A program made the position numbers and the translations under genes. The notes beneath the pieces are model-generated. The model searched no databases, was not told the DNA's origin, and saw nothing but the letters and a program-made list of their open reading frames with translations. Positions 9,253-17,829 of a stretch of 64,000 bases of DNA are shown piece by piece (positions within the stretch are counted from its first letter, which is position 1; the number at the start of each line of letters is the position of its first letter). Source of the stretch: Myxococcus landrumus. GTDB taxonomy: Bacteria > Myxococcota > Myxococcia > Myxococcales > Myxococcaceae. Location of the stretch: the NCBI RefSeq assembly GCF_017301635.1, contig NZ_CP071091.1:7432501-7496500 (forward strand), read 5' to 3'.

Positions 9253-9422
9253 GCCAGGCGCCCTTGCGTGAGGAGCCGTCGCTTGTGTTGCCTCGTATGA
9301 GGCGCGCGCGAGCGAGATGCCCGTGTTCCATCTCGCGGTGCGCAGGGGCCGCCTGTCTGCATGGGGCCGCCAGCGCGGAGCGGAGGGCGTGGGCTGGCGC
9401 TCGTCCCGCGAGCCCCCAGCCC

Positions 9423-10427
9423 TCAAGGCGCGCGAAGGAAGGCGCTCAGCTCGGGCACCACGGTGTCCGAATGGGTGAGGAAGAAGTAGTGATTCGCCTC
9501 GCGTACGCCCACGACGCGCGCCGTGGGCAGTGCCTGGGTGAGCCGCTTCTGCTCCGCCGCACCGAAGGTTTGAAGCTTGCGCAGCACCTTGGAGATCTGC
9601 TCCTGCTCGCTCGGCGTCATCGCCTTCGTCCACGGGAACACGACGTCGACGGCCTCCTCGACCACGTAGTACGCCAGCACCGGGGCCATCACGGAGGCGT
9701 AGTCCGGTGTCGCGTTGCCCTGGGCCAAGCGTTCATAGACGAAGCCCGGCGTGACATCCGCCGTCCACTGTCCCCTCGCGTCGAAGACGTTGCCCGTCCT
9801 CACCTCTGCTTCGGGAATCTCGAAGCCGTGCATGCGCGACTGCCACGCGGTGAACGCCTGGGGTGATGAGCGCTCCTCGTCACTGGGACCCGACGGTGTC
9901 GGCGCCCCCTCCACGAGTGCATCCATCCGCGTGTGGTCATACGCGGCCTCCAGGTAGACGAGCTTGTGGACGCGCTGGGGATGCAGGGCCGCGAAGGCCG
10001 TCAGCTCATCCCCCGCGAGCGAGTGGCCCACGAGCGAGACCTTGTCGAGCTTCAGCTCATCCAGCGCCCGTCGCACATCCTCCACCCGTGTCTTCACGTC
10101 ATAGCCGGACTCCGGCTTGCTCGACTTGCCGAAGCCGCGCCGAGTGAGCGCCACGACGCGGAACTCCCGGGTGAGCAGCGGCGCGAAGTCATCGAAGATG
10201 TGCGCGGTGTTTCCCTGCCCCGCGAGCAGGACCACGACGGGGCCCGTGCCGCCCCAGTCGAGATACTCCAGCGAGACACCCGGCTCGACGGTGACGGCGC
10301 CCTCTCGATGCGGCGACGGGTCTGTCCACGGCGCGTCCGCACGGACACCGCCCTTGGAAGCGCAGGCCAGGAAGGACAGACATGCCACGAGAAGGACCGC
10401 ACCACCCCACCGCTGGTTCGCGCTCAT
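9423..10427 (-). CDS. Alpha/beta hydrolase lipoprotein
   Basis: 334 residues. The N terminus (MSANQRWGG, hydrophobic core, FLACAS) is a lipoprotein signal, placing the enzyme in the envelope. The alpha/beta hydrolase fold is seen in an oxyanion-region stretch (VVVLLAGQGNTAHIFDDF), the nucleophile elbow GHSLAG (Ser about residue 138) and a late His in REANHYFFLTH. Substrate is unknown; esters or peptides are typical. A 60-base gap separates it from the basic protein upstream on the same strand, so they might be co-transcribed. Confidence 0.9.
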   Translation of the reverse strand: MSANQRWGGAVLLVACLSFLACASKGGVRADAPWTDPSPHREGAVTVEPGVSLEYLDWGGTGPVVVLLAGQGNTAHIFDDFAPLLTREFRVVALTRRGFGKSSKPESGYDVKTRVEDVRRALDELKLDKVSLVGHSLAGDELTAFAALHPQRVHKLVYLEAAYDHTRMDALVEGAPTPSGPSDEERSSPQAFTAWQSRMHGFEIPEAEVRTGNVFDARGQWTADVTPGFVYERLAQGNATPDYASVMAPVLAYYVVEEAVDVVFPWTKAMTPSEQEQISKVLRKLQTFGAAEQKRLTQALPTARVVGVREANHYFFLTHSDTVVPELSAFLRAP

Positions 10428-10487
10428 TCCTCCCCTGATAGTCCGAAGCGCGCCCGCGCGTCACCTGCCCCACGGGTCGCGAGAGCC

Positions 10488-11060
10488 TCAGCGCCGAGAG
10501 TCCTTGCGCGCCTGGGTCCGACGGTTGCGAGCCACCACATGGGAGTTGCGGCGCACCGCGCCGAAGCTCTGCTGCTTGCGCGCACCTCCCTTGCGACGCT
10601 GGGCCTTCATGCCCCGCTGAGATGCCGTCGCCGTCTTCCCCGCCGTCCGTGTCCTGCGCACGGGCTTGCGGCCCACGGCGGCTCGTTGGGTGCGCACCGC
10701 CCTGCGAGGCTTCGCCATCTTGCGCTTGGCGAGCGCCGCGGCCCGGGCCTCCTGTCGCTCGAGCAGGGCCAGCCGCTTCTCGAAGCGGGACAGCGCCTGC
10801 TGGAAGTACAGCGCCTTGCGCAGCGTGTTCGCGTTGCCCTCCGCTCGACGGGAGCGGGTCGGCGTGCGCTTGCGCAGGGCCTCACGCCGCTGGCGCCGCG
10901 CCGTGTCCTGGTACTTCCGCATCAACTTGCGCGAGCGCAGGATGCGGGCACGCAGCTCCCGCGAGGACAGCTCCGTCAGGTTACGAGGCGAGCTGGACAA
11001 CACGAGCCGTGCTTCGGGCTCCGTCAGCAGGGACATCTTCTTCGAGGGACTCGTCGGCAA
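10488..11060 (-). CDS. Small, strongly basic Arg/Lys-rich protein
   Basis: About 190 residues, extremely rich in Arg and Lys, especially the last 100 residues (RRKGGARKQQSF). The N-terminal part (LTELSSRELRARILRSRKL) looks helical. A TTG start at 11060 is preferred because AAGGAG lies 8 bases upstream; an ATG eight codons later (11036) lacks a good site. The composition recalls histone-H1-like or ribosome-associated proteins that bind nucleic acid, but no domain is recognised. Low-complexity Arg runs are easily produced by GC-rich DNA, yet the binding site and clean fit between neighbours argue for a gene. Confidence 0.75.
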   Translation of the reverse strand: MPTSPSKKMSLLTEPEARLVLSSSPRNLTELSSRELRARILRSRKLMRKYQDTARRQRREALRKRTPTRSRRAEGNANTLRKALYFQQALSRFEKRLALLERQEARAAALAKRKMAKPRRAVRTQRAAVGRKPVRRTRTAGKTATASQRGMKAQRRKGGARKQQSFGAVRRNSHVVARNRRTQARKDSRR

Positions 11061-11165
11061 GGGGCTTGCTCCTTCAAGACACCGTGGACTTCCTCGCGGA
11101 ACGTCCGCACATGTCCCCCAGGGAGCAACCTGCACCCTGGGGCGATTGAGCAGCCCCTCCGCGCG

Positions 11166-12458
11166 TCACTCGAACACGGACAGCTCCGAGAGCGCGTAGA
11201 CAGGGAGCGTCCGGCTCGTGTCCTGCGAGCGCACCCGCAACCGGATGTGGCGAACGACGACGTCACCCGCGAGCGGCATGTCGAAGAAGCGCGCCTGGCG
11301 GATGACATCCAGGGGCGAGTCCCCATAGGGGCTGTCCGCCTCGGTCCCCTCGAGGGCGATGTTGATGACCTGACCGAAGGGAGAGGCGGGGTCGAAGTTC
11401 TGATGGAGCACGTCCGCGAGCGGCGCCCAGGTGATGCCATCCATGCTGCCTTCCATCAAGACGTGCATGGCGGGGTCGTAGCCGGTCACGACCTCCAGGT
11501 TCCGGAGGACGATGCGCCGCGGGCGCACGGACGTCTCCCAGGAGAGCACCACCTCCTCCACGCCAGAGCCCCGCGACTCCGGCTTCGTCTGCACGATGCG
11601 CAGCGAGCCATCCGTGTACGCGCACGGCGCATCGACCGGCGAGGGGTAGCACGTCGCGCCTCGGCTGACCGGGCGCACGGTGCCGGAAGGGACACGCTCG
11701 CGAGGCCCCCGCCACTCCACGCGGAAGGACACGCTGCTGTTGCTGCCACCCAGCGGCTCGAAGAACCACGTCCCCATGGTGACGGAGCGAACCTGGGCCT
11801 CCACGCCCGGAAAGTCTTCCAGTTGATAGGGATTGGGCTGCCAGGGCGAGGCGGGGTCGTGCGCCTCCCAGACCAGGCCCTCCGGCCCGAGGAGCTGCAC
11901 CACCGGAACGGGAACGAGGGGGGCGATGTCCTGGAACTCCGTCCCATTCGGGAGGACGACCTGGGGCAGCTTCGCGGAGAAGGGCTGCGTGAGCGGAGGA
12001 GGCGCCTTGGCGAAGCTCAGGGCTGGGCCTTCCTGTCCCTGTGACACCACCAGCCGGGTCTCCCAGGGCCGCAGCGGCGGAAGCTCCACGTCGTCGTCGA
12101 AGCGGAACGACGTGAAGACCCCATGGCCCTGCTCCAGGGGCATGGCGACGCGGAAGCGGGCCTCGGTGAAGCCTCGGGTGTCGTCATGGGCGGCTTCGCC
12201 CGCGAGGACCTCCAGCACGTAGTCCCCGCGGTTGTCGCTTTGAAACTCCCGGAAGGGAGTGAACGGCTCGGGCGTGGACGGAGGTCCGTAGGGGTCGAAG
12301 GTGTACGGCCTGTGCTCCAGCGTCACCGGCGCGTGGGCGGATGGCGAGCCATCCAGGTGTTGCAGGGTGCCGTAGACGAAGACGGGGTCCTCCGGCATGC
12401 GTTCGCAACCGGTGCACAGCAGCGCGAGGAGGGCCAGGGAATGAGTCAGTCCGCGCAT
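11166..12458 (-). CDS. Lipoprotein partner of outer-membrane receptor
   Basis: 430 residues with a clear lipobox (LALLCTGCERMP). The first half resembles a carbohydrate- or cargo-type beta-sandwich (VTLEHRPYTFDPYGPP; YVLEVLAGEAAHDDTRG). The C-terminal half resembles an F5/8-type (discoidin-like) domain (VVTGYDPAMHVLMEGSMDGITW, then VRHIRLRVRS). The gene begins one base beyond the stop of the upstream TonB-type receptor, so both are surely co-transcribed. This arrangement resembles SusC/SusD-like pairs, although the protein itself is not an obvious SusD; it may bind the ligand at the surface for the receptor. That role is inferred from linkage only. Confidence 0.85.
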   Translation of the reverse strand: MRGLTHSLALLALLCTGCERMPEDPVFVYGTLQHLDGSPSAHAPVTLEHRPYTFDPYGPPSTPEPFTPFREFQSDNRGDYVLEVLAGEAAHDDTRGFTEARFRVAMPLEQGHGVFTSFRFDDDVELPPLRPWETRLVVSQGQEGPALSFAKAPPPLTQPFSAKLPQVVLPNGTEFQDIAPLVPVPVVQLLGPEGLVWEAHDPASPWQPNPYQLEDFPGVEAQVRSVTMGTWFFEPLGGSNSSVSFRVEWRGPRERVPSGTVRPVSRGATCYPSPVDAPCAYTDGSLRIVQTKPESRGSGVEEVVLSWETSVRPRRIVLRNLEVVTGYDPAMHVLMEGSMDGITWAPLADVLHQNFDPASPFGQVINIALEGTEADSPYGDSPLDVIRQARFFDMPLAGDVVVRHIRLRVRSQDTSRTLPVYALSELSVFE

Positions 12459-12459
12459 G

Positions 12460-15228
12460 TCAGTAGGTCCCCTTCAGGCCGAACAGAGGGAGGATGACGG
12501 GGATGTTCGTGGGCTTCCGCTCGGCGGCGCCGGTGTTGAAGCTGAAGCCATACTCGTACGCCACCACTTCCTTCTGGGCCGACACGTTGAGGACGTCCAG
12601 GTAGGCGTCGAGCGTGAAGTCCTCCATGGCCCACGACTTCGCGACGCGCAGGTCCACGCGGAAGAAGGCATCCAGCCGCTCGGCCTTGTCCCGGTCCTGC
12701 CGCACCCATTGCTGCTCTCCATCGGGCGTGGTGACGAGCCGCTGGGTGAGGCTGGTGATTTCCCCCGCCTCCGGGCGGCCGGTGTTGAAGTGGAACACCG
12801 TGCCCACCGTCCAGTTGTTGCCGAACTTGTAGCTGACCGCCGCGTTGACCACGTGAGCCTGCTCGAAGGCGAAGGGCAGGGTGACCTTCTCCGAGCCCAC
12901 CACGCGGTTGTCATCGCCATAGCGGTCGATGCTCACGCGGCGCTTGCTCTGGAGGAAGCTGTAGGAGACCCAGCCGAACCAGTCGCGGCCCAGCGGGTGA
13001 CGGGCCATCAGCTCGAAGCCGTACGCGTAGCCGCTCGTGGCGGGCTGGGTGTTGCCCACGCCTCCGCGCCGGCGGTTCTCCGCGACCTGCTCCAGGTCCA
13101 GCTCCACCGCGCGGGAGATGGGGTTGTAGAAGACGTCGCCGCTCAGCTCCAGGCCCTCCGCCGCCTTCCACTCGGCGCCCACGTCGAACTGGAGGCCCTC
13201 CTGGAGTCCGTAGCGGAGGCTCGCGGTGTCCACGGCCGGCAGGTGCAGCAGCACGGTGGGCGGCTGGTGGAACAGTCCCGCGCCCCCCTTCACGACCAGC
13301 GTCTCGGTGAGGCGCCGGCGGACGGACAGGCGCGGCTCCACCACCGTGTGCTGGATGCCCGGGGACAGGTGGTAGCTGTCCACGCGCACACCGGGCTGGA
13401 GCACCCACGCGTCCGAGGGCAACCACGTCACGGAGGCATACGCGCCGGAGAAGGTCGCCAGCGACGAGGGGCGCTTGAGCGGGTCGGCCGAGTCCTCTGG
13501 CCGCGTCCCCGGAGGAATGCCCGTGCCGGACATCTGGGTGGCGGCGCGGCGGTGCTCGATATCCCCGCCGACGATGAACTCCAGCGTCTCGTGCAGGCGG
13601 CGCTTCCAACTGGTGCGCGCGGCGAAGCTCACCTGGTTCATCCCGTACTCGCCCACCTCGCGGCGGCCCATGCCCGCGCCGTTGGGACGCCGGTACGACT
13701 CCTCACCCACCAGGCCCATGGCATCCGAGCCCACGGTGACGCCGGCCTCCGCTTCGCCCTCCGCGAGCGGATGGGTGAACCGCAGGTCCGCGCGGTGGAA
13801 GCGGGAGGTGATGCCGACGCCCAGGTCTCCCTCGTAGTCCGTGCCCGGCGTGGAGCCCACGTTGTCGGAGCTGCCCAGGGCGAACAGGCGCAGCCGCCCC
13901 TGGCCGACCTTCTGTTCGACGCGGGCCTGGTAGTCCCAGAAGTTCGCGTGCACGCCCGGGTCGCTCGAGCCAGTCATCAGCTTGGAGCCCACGGTGAGCA
14001 GCAGCGCGGAGTAGCTGATGCGGCCCGCGACGCTGACGGAGGTGCCGGTGCTCTCGAACGGGTACTCGATGAAGCCGCCGCTGTTGAGCAGGTCCGCGTA
14101 CGCGGTGAAGTGCAGCCGGTCCTCGCGAGGACGGCTCAGCCGGCCCTCCACCGCGCCGCCCAGCACGCGGCCGTACTGCACGGGGGGCGCGCCCGGGAAG
14201 AAGTCGACGGTGTCGATGAAGTCCGGGTGGATGACCGCGGGCCCCAGCAGCAGGTGGTACAGCATGGGGATGCGCACGCCGTCGAGGAAGAAGCCGGTGG
14301 CGGCCGGCTGGCTGCCGCGCACCACGGGATAGCTGATGCCCGAGGCGAGGCTGCCCACGCCGGGCATGAGCATGACGACGCGGAAGGGGTCTCCCAGCGT
14401 GCCGGGCACCTCGCGAATCTCCTGCTCGTGCAGGGTGATACGCGTCACCTCGGTGCGAGGCCGGTCATCGCGCACCACCGTCTCGTAGGGATTCACGCGG
14501 CCGGGCTGGAGCCGGTAGATGACCTGGAGGGACTGGCCGTCGGCGAGGGTCTCCTCGAACTGGCCGGGCTGGTGTCCGGGGGCGCGCACCTCGACCTTGT
14601 GCGGACCGGGGCCGAGCTCCAGGGCGAAGCGGCCCTCGGCGTCCACGGTGCCCACGGGCTCGGCGCTTCCGTCGATGAAGAGCGTGGCGTCGGCCAGGGG
14701 GCGGCGGGTGCCTCGGGCGCGCACCTCTCCGGTGAGGCGCGCGGTGGCGACGGGGACGGGCGCGGCGGGGGGCTCGAAGCGGTAGAGAAAGGGCAGCCGC
14801 ACCGCGACGGGGGCACCGGCCAGCGTGGCGGGGGTGAAGCGCAGGCCCGGGGCGGCCTGGAGCGCGGCCTCCGTGAGCCGGGGCTCCTGGGGCGCGGTGA
14901 CGACCTTCACCTCGGAGACGGTGCCCTCGGTGCTCACGAGCAGCTCCAGGACGACCTCGCCCGGGGTGCCCTCCAGGCCCTCGGGCCAGGCGGCGGGAGA
15001 CGGCGTCACCAGCGTGGGCGGCACCAACTGGGCCTCGCTGCTGTCGGGGGCAAGGCCCAACCGCCGGGCGTCCTCGGCGGAGAGGGCGGGGCCTCCGTCC
15101 TGGTTCTGGAGCTCGACCTCCACTTCACGCGACTCGGCGGTGGGCGTGGGCAGCCCTTGTGTCCAGGCGAGGCCGGGCCAGAAGGCCAGCAGCAACAGGG
15201 CACGGACGACGTGACGATGAAACTTCAT
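12460..15228 (-). CDS. TonB-dependent outer-membrane receptor with N-terminal TonB_C-like domain
   Basis: 922 residues. Start 15228 has a GAGGGGG site and is followed by a signal peptide (cleavage near LAWTQG). Residues about 75-145 resemble the C-terminal domain of TonB (VVLELLVSTEGTVSEVKVV and LRFTPA). A carboxypeptidase-regulatory-like beta domain follows (GEVRARGTRRPLADATLFIDG). Next come a plug (LMPGVGSLASG, PVVRGSQPAATGFFLDGVRI) and a long 22-strand-type barrel ending in Tyr. It should import or sense a large ligand at the outer membrane. The lipoprotein gene follows after one base. The built-in TonB_C-like domain is unusual in a receptor and may mediate self-energising contacts or partner docking. 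Confidence 0.92.
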   Translation of the reverse strand: MKFHRHVVRALLLLAFWPGLAWTQGLPTPTAESREVEVELQNQDGGPALSAEDARRLGLAPDSSEAQLVPPTLVTPSPAAWPEGLEGTPGEVVLELLVSTEGTVSEVKVVTAPQEPRLTEAALQAAPGLRFTPATLAGAPVAVRLPFLYRFEPPAAPVPVATARLTGEVRARGTRRPLADATLFIDGSAEPVGTVDAEGRFALELGPGPHKVEVRAPGHQPGQFEETLADGQSLQVIYRLQPGRVNPYETVVRDDRPRTEVTRITLHEQEIREVPGTLGDPFRVVMLMPGVGSLASGISYPVVRGSQPAATGFFLDGVRIPMLYHLLLGPAVIHPDFIDTVDFFPGAPPVQYGRVLGGAVEGRLSRPREDRLHFTAYADLLNSGGFIEYPFESTGTSVSVAGRISYSALLLTVGSKLMTGSSDPGVHANFWDYQARVEQKVGQGRLRLFALGSSDNVGSTPGTDYEGDLGVGITSRFHRADLRFTHPLAEGEAEAGVTVGSDAMGLVGEESYRRPNGAGMGRREVGEYGMNQVSFAARTSWKRRLHETLEFIVGGDIEHRRAATQMSGTGIPPGTRPEDSADPLKRPSSLATFSGAYASVTWLPSDAWVLQPGVRVDSYHLSPGIQHTVVEPRLSVRRRLTETLVVKGGAGLFHQPPTVLLHLPAVDTASLRYGLQEGLQFDVGAEWKAAEGLELSGDVFYNPISRAVELDLEQVAENRRRGGVGNTQPATSGYAYGFELMARHPLGRDWFGWVSYSFLQSKRRVSIDRYGDDNRVVGSEKVTLPFAFEQAHVVNAAVSYKFGNNWTVGTVFHFNTGRPEAGEITSLTQRLVTTPDGEQQWVRQDRDKAERLDAFFRVDLRVAKSWAMEDFTLDAYLDVLNVSAQKEVVAYEYGFSFNTGAAERKPTNIPVILPLFGLKGTY

Positions 15229-15522
15229 GGACCCCCTCAACACCTGAGGACTCGAGAACTGTTACCTGGTGGGCACCGCATCAGGCGGGCCCAGGCTCGC
15301 CCCTCGGTGCGGGGGGAGTCCACATCTTCCGGTGGGGCGCGAGGTGGGGGCTTTCCGTGGAATCGGAGGGGGCGATGAACCCGGAGGAGTGCCCGAGGGT
15401 GCGGCCGCGTGTGTGGCACCTCACGGACAAGGGGCACGGGCGTGCCGCCTGCGTGAAGGCGACTGGGGGGCACCATTACTGTTGAGGCGGGGGTGGGGCT
15501 CATGGGGGAAGGAGCGCGAGGT
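15229..15522. other. Divergent intergenic region, receptor / GRAS protein
   Basis: This 294-base stretch separates two divergent genes and must carry both promoters. No convincing -35/-10 pair, dyad or terminator was found by eye. The part nearest the receptor (15240-15275) is the least GC-rich. Confidence 0.4.
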
Positions 15523-16632
15523 ATGCGCACGTCGAAGGATGAGCTGCTCTTCCGGGCGATGGAGCACGCCGTCGCGGGAAGGGCCGTGGAGGCGCGGCGG
15601 GCGTTGAGCTCGCTGGAGTCGCGGTTGCAGGTGGACGTGGTGCCGGAGGACCTGGGCTACCACCTCTTCGCGATGGCGGTGGCGCACCGGTTGGAGGGCT
15701 CGGGTGCGCGCAATCCCTATCTGAATCCACGGGTGGAGGAGGGTGGGCGGCAGATTGATTTGTTCCGTTCGCTGATGACGTACATGCCATTGGCGGCGAC
15801 GGCGGATGTGTTGGCGAACGCGGTGCTGGAGGAGCTGCTGGGGACGCGAGGCGAGGCGACGCTCGTCGACGTGGGCATCGGGCAGGGGCGCCAGGAGGCG
15901 CGGCTGCTGAGGTTGTTGTCGAGGCGCGGGGTGTTGCCACGCCGGTTGACGCTGGTGGGCGTGGACCCGAGCGGCGCGAGCCTCGAGCAGGCGGAGTCCA
16001 CGGTGGCGAAGGTGGCGAGCGAGGTGGGCGGGACGGTGCGCTTCTTGGGCGTGGAGGCGCCGGTGGAGGAGGTGTCCGAGGCGACGTGGTCGAAGCTGCG
16101 CGAGCTGCCGGGGCCTCGGGTGGTGAACGCGGCGTTCGCGATGCATCACGTGGCGGAGCAGCCGGGGCGCGCGGGCGCGGCGCGGGATGAGGTGCTCAGG
16201 CACCTGCGTGGGTTGGACCCGGTGGGGCTGGTGTTGTCCGAGCCGAACACGGACCACTTCGGCGCCTCGCCGCTGGTGCGCTTCGAGCATGCGTGGCGGC
16301 ACTTCACGCATGTCTTCCAATTGCTCGACACGCTGGGGGTGCCGAGCGAGGAGCGCGCCGCCATCAAGCGCTTCTTCGGGCGCGAGGTGGAGGACGTGGT
16401 GGGCACGGTGGATGAGGCGGCGCGCTGCGAGCGGCATGAGACGGCGGCGACGTGGATGGAGCGGCTGCGCCGGGCGGGGTTCGTGCCGCTGGAGTTGCTG
16501 GAGCGGGTGCGGCCCGAAGGAGTCCATCCTGCGCTGACGCTGCGGCGGGAGCCGGGGCTCGTGGGGCTGAGCTGGCGGGAGGAGATGCTGGTGGCGGTGC
16601 TCGCCGTGCGGCCGGATATCGCGCGAGCGTGA
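15523..16632 (+). CDS. Bacterial GRAS-domain protein (methyltransferase-like Rossmann fold)
   Basis: 369 residues. Start 15523 is chosen for its GGAAGGAG site. The sequence follows the order of motifs of the GRAS domain known from plant regulators: VDVGIGQGRQEARLL (115-129, VHIID-like), a Rossmann strand LTLVGVDPS (142-150), VNAAFAMHH (201-209, equivalent to plant VNSVF.LH), RFEHAWRHFTHVFQLLDTL (253-271), ERHETAATWMERLRRAGF (303-320) and LSWREEMLVAVLAV (349-362, the C-terminal SAW-like segment). Bacterial GRAS proteins are described as relatives of SAM-dependent methyltransferases thought to bind or modify small molecules. The substrate here is unknown. A single CinA-C gene follows 161 bases downstream. 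Confidence 0.82.
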   Translation: MRTSKDELLFRAMEHAVAGRAVEARRALSSLESRLQVDVVPEDLGYHLFAMAVAHRLEGSGARNPYLNPRVEEGGRQIDLFRSLMTYMPLAATADVLANAVLEELLGTRGEATLVDVGIGQGRQEARLLRLLSRRGVLPRRLTLVGVDPSGASLEQAESTVAKVASEVGGTVRFLGVEAPVEEVSEATWSKLRELPGPRVVNAAFAMHHVAEQPGRAGAARDEVLRHLRGLDPVGLVLSEPNTDHFGASPLVRFEHAWRHFTHVFQLLDTLGVPSEERAAIKRFFGREVEDVVGTVDEAARCERHETAATWMERLRRAGFVPLELLERVRPEGVHPALTLRREPGLVGLSWREEMLVAVLAVRPDIARA

Positions 16633-16793
16633 AGGGCCGGGTTGCGCATGCCGAGCGCGGTCTTCGCGGTGCACGCTGTGAGGTGACTGGCGGGAGCGAA
16701 GCCTCCGCGGTGGCGCGCGAGGCCCGGGCGTGGGAGAGGAGGACACGGAGGCGCGAGCGAAACAGCTCGTCCTCGGGAGCGGGAGGCACGCGC

Positions 16794-17291
16794 GTGGCGG
16801 CAGACGTCCTGGAGGATGTGGCGAGACAGGTGCTGGAGCGCTGCCGCTCCACCGGCGTGCGGTTGGCGCTGGCGGAGGCGTGTACGGGCGGGCTGCTCTG
16901 CGCGCGGCTGACGGACATCCCGGGCGCCTCCGCCGTGGTGGAGCGGGGCTTTGTCCCGTACTCCCATGAGTCCAAGGTGGAACAGCTCGGCGTGCCGCTG
17001 GAGTTGCTCCAGGCGCATGGCTCGGTGAGCGCGGAGGCGGTGGAGGCGCTCGCGCGAGGGGCGCTGGTGCACTCCCGCGCGGACTGGGCCATCGCCGAGA
17101 CGGGCATCGCGGGGCCGGGGGGAGGCACGCCGCACAAGCCCGTGGGCCTGGCCTTCATCGCCGTCCTCCGCCGAGGAGGCGTCCCCACCGTCGAGCGTCA
17201 TGTCTTCACCGGCGACAGACGTCAGGTGCGCCACGCGGTGGCGGAGCGCGCGCTCCTGTTGTTGCTGGCGCGGATGAGCGTCGAATCGTGA
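16794..17291 (+). CDS. CinA C-terminal domain protein, NMN amidohydrolase-like (PncC)
   Basis: 165 residues, the usual length for stand-alone CinA-C. The GTG at 16794 with GGGAGG seven bases upstream is preferred; further upstream the frame lacks family similarity. Motifs are LALAEACTGGLL, VVERGFVPYSHESKVEQLGVP, GSVSAEAV and ETGIAGPGGGTPHKPVGL, matching the family that hydrolyses nicotinamide mononucleotide to nicotinic acid mononucleotide in NAD salvage. The full-length CinA partner domain is absent, as in many bacteria with separate PncC. Cytoplasmic. Confidence 0.92.
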   Translation: MAADVLEDVARQVLERCRSTGVRLALAEACTGGLLCARLTDIPGASAVVERGFVPYSHESKVEQLGVPLELLQAHGSVSAEAVEALARGALVHSRADWAIAETGIAGPGGGTPHKPVGLAFIAVLRRGGVPTVERHVFTGDRRQVRHAVAERALLLLLARMSVES

Positions 17292-17381
17292 ACTGGACGT
17301 TGGCCCCGCACTCCCGGGTGCCTGGGCACCCGTCGGGTTACTACTTACGCTCCTCCGGGTCCGTGTGGCGAAGGAGCGCCG

Positions 17382-17792
17382 GTGTTCCGAATCGACGTCG
17401 ACGGCGAGCACGCCATCGTGGAGTTCGTCCTGGACGGCTACATCCGCGTCCAGGAGATGGAGTCTTTCGTTCAGGAGTTGGAGAAGGCCACGGCCTCGCT
17501 CTCGGGGCGTGATATCAAAATCCTGGCGGACCTGAGGACGCTGCGCCCGGCTTCACCGGAGGCGGCGAACATGATTCGCCGGGTCCAGGAGTACGGCCTG
17601 CGCTCCGGCGTGGTGCGTGTGGCGGAGCTGGTGGAGAGCGAGCTCGTCGCGCTTCAGCTCAACCGCGTCGCGGAGAACAGCCACACGGACAAGATTCTGC
17701 GCCGCTTCTGGGAGGAGGCCCCGGCGCGCCACTGGCTCATTCACGGCGATGAGGTGGAGGGGGCTCGCCCCAGCTCCCGCCCAATGCCTTGA
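17382..17792 (+). CDS. STAS-like (SpoIIAA-type) small protein
   Basis: 136 residues with a GTG start and an excellent GAAGGAG site. The pattern (FRIDVDGEHAIVEFVLDGYIRVQEMESF, IKILADLRTLRPASPEAANMI, then a mobile C-terminal helix) matches the SpoIIAA-like/STAS-like fold seen in myxobacteria as a single-domain protein. Such proteins usually act as soluble interaction modules in signalling. A phosphorylatable Ser at the classic STAS position is not obvious. It converges on the kinase-ATPase-histidine kinase gene with 37 bases between stops; a functional link is possible but unproven. Confidence 0.75.
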   Translation: MFRIDVDGEHAIVEFVLDGYIRVQEMESFVQELEKATASLSGRDIKILADLRTLRPASPEAANMIRRVQEYGLRSGVVRVAELVESELVALQLNRVAENSHTDKILRRFWEEAPARHWLIHGDEVEGARPSSRPMP

Positions 17793-17829
17793 TGAGGCCC
17801 ACGGTGGACACCATCCGCTGACCCGCGAC

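Noticed and set aside
12457-15378. Long plus-strand frame opposite the receptor
   Set aside because: No recognisable motif, while the minus strand encodes a complete TonB-dependent receptor with signal peptide and binding site.
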